A DNA stretch of 64,000 nucleotides, from NCBI GenBank assembly GCA_913063225.1, contig CAJXYP010000015.1, positions 1 through 64,000 of the forward strand. The letters are read 5' to 3'. Each line of letters begins with the position of its first letter. Position 1 is the first letter of the stretch. Origin of the DNA: an uncultured Cellvibrionales bacterium (GTDB taxonomy: Bacteria; Pseudomonadota; Gammaproteobacteria; Pseudomonadales; GM7GCV1). The notes under the pieces are model-generated. The model saw only the letters and a program-made list of their open reading frames with translations, did no database searches and was not told where the DNA came from. Below are positions 1 through 7,117 of this stretch, piece by piece. The translations under genes and the position numbers were made by a program.

Positions 1-337
1 ATTCAATATCATCCACAAAGTGGAAGAAGCCGCTTGTCTGGGTGAAGTGGAGATAGTCTTCAGTTTCTTCGACTAATTTGACCCTTGGTAGTGATGCCAT
101 AACTTCCGCTATTAGATGCCACTTACTGCCTTCTGTATCTTCAATAGCTTCAATTTGAAATCGCTCTTGCGGGTCATCGCTATTCCGGCAGTTTTGACGA
201 TCTGGACAAGGTTTTAGCCGGCCGCCTTCTATTCCCAAGTTTTTAGCCAAAGCGGTTTCTCCATTAGATTTCAAAACTATTGTCGTTATCCCAAGCGCTG
301 CAGCCATCAAGAGCGCCACTAGTATCTTTTTTTTCAA
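1..337 (-). CDS. DUF1499 family exported protein (partial, runs off the left edge)
   Basis: I translated this from the complement. A TTG start at 337-335 gives MKKKILVALLMAAALG, a typical signal peptide or N-terminal anchor. It is followed by a CPDRQNCRNSDD segment and then a stretch ending in TSGFFHFVDDIE, which match the DUF1499 pattern (PCPxxPNCVSS near the N-terminus, YLHxxxTSxxFxFVDDxE later). The C-terminal part lies outside the window. It starts only five bases after the stop of the upstream membrane-protein gene, so it is probably the last or next gene of the imu transcript. The family has no established biochemical function. The TTG start is inferred from the signal peptide; an in-frame ATG ten codons later would shorten the signal peptide. 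Confidence 0.7.
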   Translation of the reverse strand, partial: MKKKILVALLMAAALGITTIVLKSNGETALAKNLGIEGGRLKPCPDRQNCRNSDDPQERFQIEAIEDTEGSKWHLIAEVMASLPRVKLVEETEDYLHFTQTSGFFHFVDDIE

Positions 338-342
338 TTGAC

Positions 343-633
343 CTAACTCTGCCCAGCGTCTCTTACAGCCCATTCGATAATCAGCCCTTCACAGACCTTC
401 CATGCGCTGTAGAAGAACACGCTGCATAGGGCACTTAGCATTACCGAAATAAATTGTATGGCGGCACCATCAGCTAAAGCACGCCATCCGAATCGATTAA
501 TTAGATCGATATTTGCCTCAAGGATCACAAAGATATTTATCGAAAAATAACCAAATGACAGAAAACAAAGAGTCATGACCACCAGGGTGGCACTTGGATG
601 TCGTGCCAAAAATTTGATTATAGGTTTTCGCAT
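343..633 (-). CDS. Small two-helix membrane protein of unknown function
   Basis: About 97 residues with two clear hydrophobic segments: one near residues 15-38 (TLVVMTLCFLSFGYFSINIF) and one near 60-78. The N-terminus is basic (MRKPIIKFLARH), suggesting an inner-membrane protein with a cytoplasmic N-terminus. A GTG two codons upstream (639) is an alternative start. I prefer ATG 633 because an AAGG sits about seven bases before it. It lies 22 bases after imuC on the same strand and five bases before the DUF1499 gene, so it is probably co-transcribed with the SOS cassette. I do not recognise the family. Importantly, it is not the missing OB-fold domain of ImuC. Confidence 0.6.
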   Translation of the reverse strand: MRKPIIKFLARHPSATLVVMTLCFLSFGYFSINIFVILEANIDLINRFGWRALADGAAIQFISVMLSALCSVFFYSAWKVCEGLIIEWAVRDAGQS

Positions 634-655
634 GCTCACCCTTATATCCAGTTTT

Positions 656-3298
656 TTAGTTTAGCTGGGAGTCATTATTAAGCAGTGGCCGTTCTGGTTC
701 CACTCCTGCCGCCTGCCAGCGGGCCTGATATCGGTGGCCCGCAATACTGTTTAAGGCATCTGCAGAGGCCAATCGTTCCAAATCAGCTTTACTCAGTTTT
801 GCTCGCCGTGCCAACTCTTCAGTTGAAGCATAGGGCCTATCCCCCCTAGCCCGCTCAACTCGGGTGCCAATTTCTTCGGATAGCCCTTTAATTCTAGATA
901 AGCCCAAACGAAAACCTGAGGGATTTTGGTTGCCCTGGACATTTATCTCAAGGCGGTTTTCCCAAGCGCTGCTTTGTACATCCACGGGCAGTACCTTGAT
1001 GCCGTGCCTTTGGGCGTCCTGCACCAGCTGCGATACGGAATAGAACCCCATAGGCAGGCTGTTCAACAAAGCGCAGTAGAAGGCCGCTGGGTGGTGACAT
1101 TTAAGCCAGGAAGAAACATAGCAAAGCAATGCAAAACTTGCGGAGTGCGCTTCGGGAAAACCGTAACCACCAAACCCTTTTATTTGCTCAAATATACGAC
1201 TGGCGTACTCCTGCGAATAACCTCTTTCCAACATGCCATGGATAAGTTTTTGTTCAAACTTCATCAAATTACCGTTTTTACCCCAACTCGCCATTGCCCT
1301 CCTTAGCTGATCTGCGTCGCCACCGCTGAAGCCAGCAGCTACCATGGCCATGCGGATGACCTGTTCCTGAAAAATAGGCACACCCAGGGTTGGTTCCAAG
1401 ACCTCTCTTATGGCTTCACTGGGATAAGTTACTTTTTCTATGCCATCACGTCGGCGCAAAAATGGATGCACCATATCTCCCTGTATAGGACCGGGACGCA
1501 CAATGGCTATCTCTATTACCAGATCATAAAACGTCTTTGGCTTTAAGCGCGGCAGCATGGACATCTGGGCGCGAGATTCCACTTGAAATACACCTATGCT
1601 GTCACCGCGGCTAAGCATCGCGTAAGTTGCTGGATCTTCTTTAGGGATATCGGATAATCCGGAAATACTAGGCTGGTAGCTGGATACCAGCTCTAATGCT
1701 CTGCGTATGGCTGACAACATTCCTAAAGCCAATACATCGATCTTCAACAAGCCCATGGATTCAATATCTTCTTTATCCCACTGGATAAGGGTGCGATCAG
1801 GCATAGCCGCATTTTCCAAAGGTACTAAATCACTAATCTGACCTTGGGTAATAATAAAGCCGCCTACATGCTGCGAAAGATGGCGAGGAAACCCTAGTAT
1901 CTGGTGCACCAGATCAAAAAACAGCTGCATGATATGTTGCTGCGGCTGCATACCGATTTCAGCGATACGCGCCTGTAGATCTTTGGATCTATCCCACCAG
2001 GCTAGTGATTTAGCCAGTTCATCAACTAATAGCGGATCCATTCCCAAAGCCTTGCCAACATCACGAATAGCGCTACGAAACCTATAGGTAATCACCGTAG
2101 CGGCCAAAGCCGCACGTTTACGACTGTATTTTTTGTAAATATATTGAATAACCTCTTCGCGGCGCTGGTGTTCAAAATCGATATCTATGTCTGGTGGCTC
2201 GTCGCGCTCTTTGGAGATAAAACGCTCAAACAACATATTAATCATTTCCGGTGATATCTCTGTGACCTGCAGGCAATAACAAACCACCGAATTTGCCGCC
2301 GATCCCCGACCTTGGCAGAGAATACCGCGTCCTCGGGCAAAACGAACCAGATCGTGCACCGTTAAGAAGTAGTATTCGTAGCGCATCTCCTCAATAAGCT
2401 GAAGTTCATGTTCAAGGGTGCCTTTTACCTTTTCAGGAACACCCCGAGGCCAACGTACAGCAGCACCTTCTGCGGTTAACTGGCGTAAGTACTGAATAGG
2501 TGTATGGCCTTTGGGGACCAGCTCTTGCGGATACTGATACTTAAGCTCATCCAAACTGAAATTACATTGATCGGCTATACGCATGCTTTCTTGTAAAAGC
2601 TCTGGCGCATAACGTATTTTCAAAATACGTATCGACTTTAAACAGCATTCGGCATTCGCACTAAGCTGATTACCCAACTGCTGAATCGGATGCTTCAAAC
2701 GAATACCGGTTAAAACATCTAACAAAGGCTTACAGGAACGATGATGCATTCGTATTTGAGGGCAGGCCAAAAGGGGAATGCCGTAAATGGCAGCTAGTTT
2801 TTCGAGTTGACCTATATCTTCAGATTCACCGCTCTCAAGCTGCCTATTGCAACCTATCCAGAGTCGCTCCTGAAACATACGACCTAATTGATCTGCCCAG
2901 TTATTAGACTGCTCATCTCGAACATCCGCTAACCAGATCAATAAACAGTTTTTTAAGCGGAACGGCAGGTCCTTTAGTTCTAATTGATATTGGCCTTTAG
3001 GCATACGCCGCCGAGCTAGCGTAATTAGGCCAGAGAGTTCCTGATAAGCCTGGCGATTTGGCGCTAAAGCCACTACATGACAGCCATCACGCAAATAGAA
3101 CTCACTGCCGATAATTAGCTTTATACCTAATTCCTTGGCTCGCACATGGGCTTTAACAATACCAGCAAAGGAACACTCATCCGTTATGGCTATTGCCCTG
3201 TAACCAAGTAAGTAGGCTTGTTCAACGAGCTCTTGCGGGTGTGCGGTACTTCTTAGGAAGGAAAAATTACTAAGGCTATGGAGTTGGGCATATTGCAT
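656..3298 (-). CDS. imuC: Error-prone DNA polymerase ImuC/DnaE2, lacking its C-terminal OB-fold domain
   Basis: C-family translesion polymerase alpha subunit of the ImuA-ImuB-ImuC mutasome, acting in SOS-induced mutagenesis. The N-terminal PHP domain begins with LHSLSNFSFLRSTAHPQEL and ITDECSFAG, as is typical of DnaE2. The palm carries PDIDIDF near residue 370, the catalytic aspartate motif, followed by fingers (GFPEAHSASFALL) and the helix-hairpin-helix region (SRIKGLSEEIG). The protein ends after AGHRYQARWQAAGVEPERPL plus a short tail, at 880 residues. DnaE2 proteins usually run to about 1030-1080 residues, with an OB-fold domain following exactly this point. The sequence after the stop encodes an unrelated membrane protein in every frame I examined, so this is not a simple frameshift. 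A separate gene at 20621-21073 encodes what looks like the missing domain. The polymerase assignment is very secure; whether the truncated form is active alone is unknown. Confidence 0.95.
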   Translation of the reverse strand: MQYAQLHSLSNFSFLRSTAHPQELVEQAYLLGYRAIAITDECSFAGIVKAHVRAKELGIKLIIGSEFYLRDGCHVVALAPNRQAYQELSGLITLARRRMPKGQYQLELKDLPFRLKNCLLIWLADVRDEQSNNWADQLGRMFQERLWIGCNRQLESGESEDIGQLEKLAAIYGIPLLACPQIRMHHRSCKPLLDVLTGIRLKHPIQQLGNQLSANAECCLKSIRILKIRYAPELLQESMRIADQCNFSLDELKYQYPQELVPKGHTPIQYLRQLTAEGAAVRWPRGVPEKVKGTLEHELQLIEEMRYEYYFLTVHDLVRFARGRGILCQGRGSAANSVVCYCLQVTEISPEMINMLFERFISKERDEPPDIDIDFEHQRREEVIQYIYKKYSRKRAALAATVITYRFRSAIRDVGKALGMDPLLVDELAKSLAWWDRSKDLQARIAEIGMQPQQHIMQLFFDLVHQILGFPRHLSQHVGGFIITQGQISDLVPLENAAMPDRTLIQWDKEDIESMGLLKIDVLALGMLSAIRRALELVSSYQPSISGLSDIPKEDPATYAMLSRGDSIGVFQVESRAQMSMLPRLKPKTFYDLVIEIAIVRPGPIQGDMVHPFLRRRDGIEKVTYPSEAIREVLEPTLGVPIFQEQVIRMAMVAAGFSGGDADQLRRAMASWGKNGNLMKFEQKLIHGMLERGYSQEYASRIFEQIKGFGGYGFPEAHSASFALLCYVSSWLKCHHPAAFYCALLNSLPMGFYSVSQLVQDAQRHGIKVLPVDVQSSAWENRLEINVQGNQNPSGFRLGLSRIKGLSEEIGTRVERARGDRPYASTEELARRAKLSKADLERLASADALNSIAGHRYQARWQAAGVEPERPLLNNDSQLN

Positions 3299-3337
3299 GG
3301 AGTTGTTTTGCTGAGATTAAGCAAGGCCTTCTATTTT

Positions 3338-3532
3338 TTACTGTAGTTTTGATCCTAGCGTTAAGATGCCCCAACGCTGGGTTGGACGTCGCCATTGGCG
3401 AGGCTTTTTGCTTCGCATGCTATTTCTCTGTACACCCAATCCCCATAAATCACTTTCCAGTCGGCAATCTTCGACAGGGCCCAAATACAAATCCTGCTGT
3501 TTGTTATACCAAAATCGTATTAATCGTCGCAT
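3338..3532 (-). CDS. Possible small basic protein between imuB and imuC
   Basis: A 64-codon ORF in the direction of the imu operon. The start MRRLIRFWYNKQQDLYLG is preceded by GAGG about six bases upstream of the ATG, a good ribosome-binding site, and the stop is 39 bases before imuC. The product is rich in Arg, Lys and Trp towards its C-terminus. I do not recognise it. Two plus-strand ORFs overlap the same bases (3349-3645, 3366-3560) but have no comparable start signal or context. It may be a genuine operon member or simply open reading frame in a 400-base spacer. Confidence 0.4.
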   Translation of the reverse strand: MRRLIRFWYNKQQDLYLGPVEDCRLESDLWGLGVQRNSMRSKKPRQWRRPTQRWGILTLGSKLQ

Positions 3533-3559
3533 GGGAACCTCAAAATGGTCAGGGGGCTA

Positions 3560-3702
3560 GTCAGGGAGTTCTGACGATGGACAAGTATGGCCTGGGGATA
3601 GAGTGCAAGGCGTCCCGCAGGGTGTTTCGCAGGCATATCGAATAAGGTAGGCAAGGAACAACCGAGGACACAGCGCAGCAATCGGCCTCAGGGCGTGCTT
3701 GT
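3560..3702. repeat. Structured GC-richer element in the imuB-imuC spacer, possible dispersed repeat
   Basis: This stretch differs in look from its surroundings. It opens with the hairpin GTCAG-N6-CTGAC (3560-3575), contains CCCGCAGGG, a twice-repeated CGCAGG and two copies of GGCCT followed by a G-rich run, and ends next to CTTGT, which can pair with ACAAG near 3591. It overlaps the last bases of imuB. Short GC-rich palindromic elements like this are often dispersed intergenic repeats in gammaproteobacteria. I cannot see a second copy in this window, so the repeat nature is inference. Confidence 0.3.
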
Positions 3703-5168
3703 TACGCAAATACACCTTGGGCATACCAGTTCTGATGTTCATTCAATTCCCTATATACCCAGCAATGTACTGAATCATCACGCCGTGCAATAAAATAATC
3801 CCGGGCCTCTGGCTGACTCCACCAGTAACCTTCAATACGTTCCGGGCCATCAATAATCTTAAGCGTCTTATTAATCTGCTTATCATTCCAATAAAGTAGA
3901 TTGCCACTGCGTTTTAGCGGTTGCGGTTTGGGTAATAACCAACAAGGGCGAGCGCCGCGCGGAACAGCCTCTTCCACAGTTTCTTCCGTATCAAAGGGCA
4001 ACTCCATGGTCTGCGCCAGTTCGGGTAAGTGCTCTGCCCTAACCTGAACTTGGTAAAGTTGTTTACGCCCCATACGGGTTTGTAACCTAGCCACCAAGGA
4101 TTCGACATTGCCTTGAATTCGCGCCGACTCCCAGGCAAAGAGACTTTCGCTACCCAGATCTACCGGTGAGGTTTTAGGACACTCAAGCTCCAGCATCTCT
4201 ACTTCAAAATTCAATTGCAGTTGCTCAAGCCGGATGCGTGTTAGGTCAAACAATAGCTCCCAATGTCTATGTACCCGCTCACAGCCAATTTCAATACTGT
4301 GCTTTTCGCCTTGAGGCGAATAAAAATGCCAGTAAATTTCCTGACACTGCAGTTGTTGTCGTACCAAATAATCCACCAACTGCTGTAATAACTGCTTAGC
4401 AGGCAACTCCAATAAATCCGTACGTACTACCGGCCAAGCGAAAGGTATCTGGCGACAAAAATGTTCGTTAGCTTGATAAATTGTCGGCGGCTTCTCGCCT
4501 CCTCCCATCAACTCTTGCAGATATGCCTGAAAACCTGGACCAAACCGCTTACCTAAGGCCGCGCTGGGAAGATCCACCACTTCTCCCAACTTAGTTAATC
4601 CCATTTTTTGCAGACCAGAAACAGCCAGCTCTTGCTCAGTTAAAAGATCCAGTGGGGATTCCCGTAATCGAGAAACAAATACTGTATGGCTATCTTTATC
4701 GCGTAATTCATAATTCTGAAAAGACAATAGCCAAGCACCCTTTTCTGTATGCGCCATACCCAGCTGATAGCTATAGGGCATATGGTCCAAAGATTCGCTT
4801 AACTCTTGAATCAAATTTTCGACACTGCCAAATAATCGCAGGCAACGGGATACTTCCAATAAAAGCGTATCTTCCTGATAACGTTGGATATAAGGCGTAT
4901 GACTGTAGGCCCAAGAAGCTAAGCGTTTAAGCACTTCCGTTTCTTTTTCTAGATCTCGACTACGCAAGTCACATCCGCCATCCTCAGCGACCAAAGCCGG
5001 CACCATGGCAGATTTCATTCCCGGCTTAATGCCTAAAAATACGGCTTCTTTAGTCGCCATCAGAATTCTTTTATTCTGCTCCACAGCCAAGCAACCCTTA
5101 GTGTTTTTAGGGGTATCAAAAACCTCCAGGGGCAATCGGGAAAGCCTAATAGCAACCCAAAGCATCAA
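3702..5168 (-). CDS. imuB: ImuB, Y-family polymerase-like mutasome adaptor
   Basis: 488 residues, the normal length for ImuB. The N-terminus MLWVAIRLSRLPLEVF and the segments LGIKPGMKSAMVPAL and QRYQEDTLLLEVSRCLRLFG follow the DinB/UmuC fold but lack the acidic catalytic residues of active Y-family polymerases, as known for ImuB. ImuB is established as the hub that links ImuC to ImuA and the beta clamp. The C-terminus GPERIEGYWWSQ...ARDYFIARRDD...WYAQGVFA is the standard ImuB ending, so the gene is complete. A segment QTMELPF near residue 390 might act as a clamp-binding peptide, but this is uncertain. It overlaps imuA by four bases (ATGA), implying translational coupling. Confidence 0.93.
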   Translation of the reverse strand: MMLWVAIRLSRLPLEVFDTPKNTKGCLAVEQNKRILMATKEAVFLGIKPGMKSAMVPALVAEDGGCDLRSRDLEKETEVLKRLASWAYSHTPYIQRYQEDTLLLEVSRCLRLFGSVENLIQELSESLDHMPYSYQLGMAHTEKGAWLLSFQNYELRDKDSHTVFVSRLRESPLDLLTEQELAVSGLQKMGLTKLGEVVDLPSAALGKRFGPGFQAYLQELMGGGEKPPTIYQANEHFCRQIPFAWPVVRTDLLELPAKQLLQQLVDYLVRQQLQCQEIYWHFYSPQGEKHSIEIGCERVHRHWELLFDLTRIRLEQLQLNFEVEMLELECPKTSPVDLGSESLFAWESARIQGNVESLVARLQTRMGRKQLYQVQVRAEHLPELAQTMELPFDTEETVEEAVPRGARPCWLLPKPQPLKRSGNLLYWNDKQINKTLKIIDGPERIEGYWWSQPEARDYFIARRDDSVHCWVYRELNEHQNWYAQGVFA

Positions 5169-5962
5169 GCACTCCTGTTACATAAAAAAATATTATTAGC
5201 TCGCTCTTCTGAGGTGGATTTGTTATCCCCAAAATGCTGTAAGTAAGCAGGCCAAGGCAGAAGTACCTTGCCGCGTTGGTAGCTGCCTCGTTGTTTATCA
5301 ATATGTACTTCTAAGCCGGCCTCGTGATTTTGCAGTACCAACCTAAGCACTGCTGGTGATGCCGAATAGGCCCTGCCCTTTGCCTGGTTAGAGGTTTGAC
5401 TAGAAGGTGCTCTGAAGTTTTGTTTAAGGGTTAATTTAGGCGTTGAACGCAGTAAAAAACATAAGGTACCGCTCTGGCTAACCGCGAGCTGTATCTTTCG
5501 TAGCTCCGGATAAAGCAGGCGCTGCTGCGGCTCCCAGCAAAGTAGCGCTACACAGCAATTGGCGGCTAAAACCTCCCGTACGCTGACCAACCAATCTTTC
5601 TTCTGCTGTGGGTCTATAACCAGCACCCTGGTCAAATCAATACCTTGCTGTGTAAGTGCTGGCGCATAGGGTATAGCGGGGGGATTAATCAAGGCCAGAC
5701 AACCTGGTTCTTGTTGCAGAAGAGCGCGCAGTGAAGGCAGTAGCAAATGCCATTCACCGTTGCCAAAAACTTGCTGTTGAAACTCGATCAATCCCTTAAG
5801 AGGCCAGCCCTTATGCAGCAATTGCTCATCCAGCTTTTTATAACCCGTAGAAACAGAAGAATTGCGTACTACAGGCCCATTACGTCCTTTCCAGATATCT
5901 GGACGGCGCATGATTTTCTGCAGAGGTGCAGATTTTTTTAGTTTAGGATAAGCTGACAGCAT
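5165..5962 (-). CDS. imuA: ImuA, RecA/SulA-like mutasome protein
   Basis: First gene of the SOS mutagenesis cassette. Features typical of ImuA are IMRRPDIWKGR near the N-terminus, then TGYKKLDEQLLHKGWPLKGLIEF (a degenerate RecA-like core without an obvious Walker A) and GEWHLLLPSLRALLQ. In well-studied systems ImuA associates with ImuB and RecA. The longest frame starts at 5962, but that codon touches the LexA box, which would leave almost no leader. The internal ATG at 5911 (MRRPDIWKGR) gives 248 residues and is the more family-like start, although no clear ribosome-binding site precedes it. The end overlaps imuB by four bases. Confidence 0.9.
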   Translation of the reverse strand: MLSAYPKLKKSAPLQKIMRRPDIWKGRNGPVVRNSSVSTGYKKLDEQLLHKGWPLKGLIEFQQQVFGNGEWHLLLPSLRALLQQEPGCLALINPPAIPYAPALTQQGIDLTRVLVIDPQQKKDWLVSVREVLAANCCVALLCWEPQQRLLYPELRKIQLAVSQSGTLCFLLRSTPKLTLKQNFRAPSSQTSNQAKGRAYSASPAVLRLVLQNHEAGLEVHIDKQRGSYQRGKVLLPWPAYLQHFGDNKSTSEERANNIFLCNRSA

Positions 5963-5981
5963 ACTGTGTTTATATACAGTA
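5962..5981. promoter_or_regulatory. LexA (SOS) box controlling the imu operon
   Basis: The 20-base palindrome TACTGTGTTTATATACAGTA matches the gammaproteobacterial LexA consensus TACTGTATATATATACAGTA at nearly every position, including both CTGT/ACAG half sites. It sits immediately upstream of imuA. On the minus strand, TTGAGT followed at promoter-like spacing by a TATA-rich hexamer inside the box suggests LexA covers the -10 region. The divergent efflux genes begin about 130 bases away on the other side and might also be affected. Confidence 0.9.
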
Positions 5982-6107
5982 TTTTTTATCTAATCAACTC
6001 AATTTTTTTATCTGTGAGCTATTTGTACTCAAATGTCTAAGAATTGCTCCTATACAAGCCCTATAATGACGCCCCTAAATAACCCCTATTTCAATATTGG
6101 ATATGTA

Positions 6108-7115
6108 GTGAAAAAAATAAGCCTAACTGGCATCCTGCTAAGTAGTTTTGCAATCTCCGCTAACGCGCAAACTCAGGTATCTGTGATGCCATTATTGGAG
6201 CTGGCCGCCTACCCGGATCGTTTTGCTCCGGCAACAGTAATCAGCTTGAATCAGCCTTTATTGAGCGCACAAATTACCGCGCAAATTGAACAGGTACCAG
6301 TTCGTGTAGGCGACATGGTTGAAGCCGGTGAGATTTTGGCAAAGCTAGATTGCGCAGAATATGAACTCGGCAGAGAAGCCGCTGAAGCGCGTTTAGAAAG
6401 CACCGAAGCACGCTATGAACTAGCAAAATCAAACCTAGAAAGGGCTCAAACTTTAGTAATTAATCAGTTGATATCTATAGAGAATCTTGACTCTATACGC
6501 ACAGAGCTTAATGCTTTGGTAGCAGATTTAAAATCATCGCGCGCGAACCTAAATATTAATCGCCTGCAAGAATCTCGCTGCGATATCAAAGCGCCATTCG
6601 ATGCACTGGTATTGGACCGAATCGCTAGTGTTGGTCAGTTGGCCACACCCGGAACACCTGTTGCGAGCATACTGGATCTGCAATCATTGGAGATTAGCGC
6701 ACAGATTTTTGCTGATGATGCAGCCCAACTTTCCGATGAGCTGGAACTACAATTTGAATCCAACGGAAATTCGTATCCAGTGCAGCTAAATAACTTAGTT
6801 GAAGCCCTTAATAGCGCCACACGTAATCGCGAAGCTCGTCTCGAGTTTACTGGTCAAGTCGCACTACCCGGTTCATCTGGAAAAATCCGGTGGCAGGATC
6901 CTCGACCACATTTACCCTCTTCTTATTTGGTGGAGCGAAATGGCGACCTGGGTTACTTCGTAGCAAATCGAAACCGTGCTGAATTTGTAGCCATCGAAGG
7001 AGCGCAGCCAGGAAGAATGAATCCTGTTGCTGAGCCCATAGATATATTAGTAGTGACAGAGGGCTATGCCGGTCTCAGCGACGGTGACAGCCTGACTATC
7101 GAATCAGCGGAATAG
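6108..7115 (+). CDS. RND efflux periplasmic adaptor (membrane fusion protein, HlyD family)
   Basis: Periplasmic adaptor that would couple the adjacent RND pump to an outer-membrane channel. I chose GTG 6108 because it gives a clean signal peptide, MKKISLTGILLSSFAISANA, cleaved before Q; the frame is open back to an ATG at 6033. After cleavage come a barrel/lipoyl half (VPVRVGDMVEAGEILAKLDCAEYELG), an alpha-helical hairpin (residues about 75-140, rich in Glu/Ala/Leu), the second lipoyl half (IKAPFDALVLDRIASVGQLATPGTPV) and a beta-barrel/proximal domain. It is separated from the pump gene by two bases. No TolC-like gene is nearby, so the outer-membrane partner is probably encoded elsewhere. Confidence 0.85.
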   Translation: MKKISLTGILLSSFAISANAQTQVSVMPLLELAAYPDRFAPATVISLNQPLLSAQITAQIEQVPVRVGDMVEAGEILAKLDCAEYELGREAAEARLESTEARYELAKSNLERAQTLVINQLISIENLDSIRTELNALVADLKSSRANLNINRLQESRCDIKAPFDALVLDRIASVGQLATPGTPVASILDLQSLEISAQIFADDAAQLSDELELQFESNGNSYPVQLNNLVEALNSATRNREARLEFTGQVALPGSSGKIRWQDPRPHLPSSYLVERNGDLGYFVANRNRAEFVAIEGAQPGRMNPVAEPIDILVVTEGYAGLSDGDSLTIESAE

Positions 7116-7117
7116 CC

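Noticed and set aside
926-1306. A 126-codon plus-strand ORF inside imuC
   Set aside because: It lies wholly antisense to a conserved polymerase domain, has no family-like sequence and no ribosome-binding site; a frame shadow.
656-3298. An intein or trans-splicing signal explaining the split DnaE2
   Set aside because: Neither half carries intein blocks at the junction; imuC ends with a short polar tail and the OB protein begins directly with linker sequence. The split is at a domain boundary, not inside a catalytic motif as in cyanobacterial split DnaE.
3349-3645. Plus-strand ORFs in the imuB-imuC spacer
   Set aside because: No start signal, opposite to the operon, and part of the translation comes from the structured element; the minus-strand small ORF fits the operon better.
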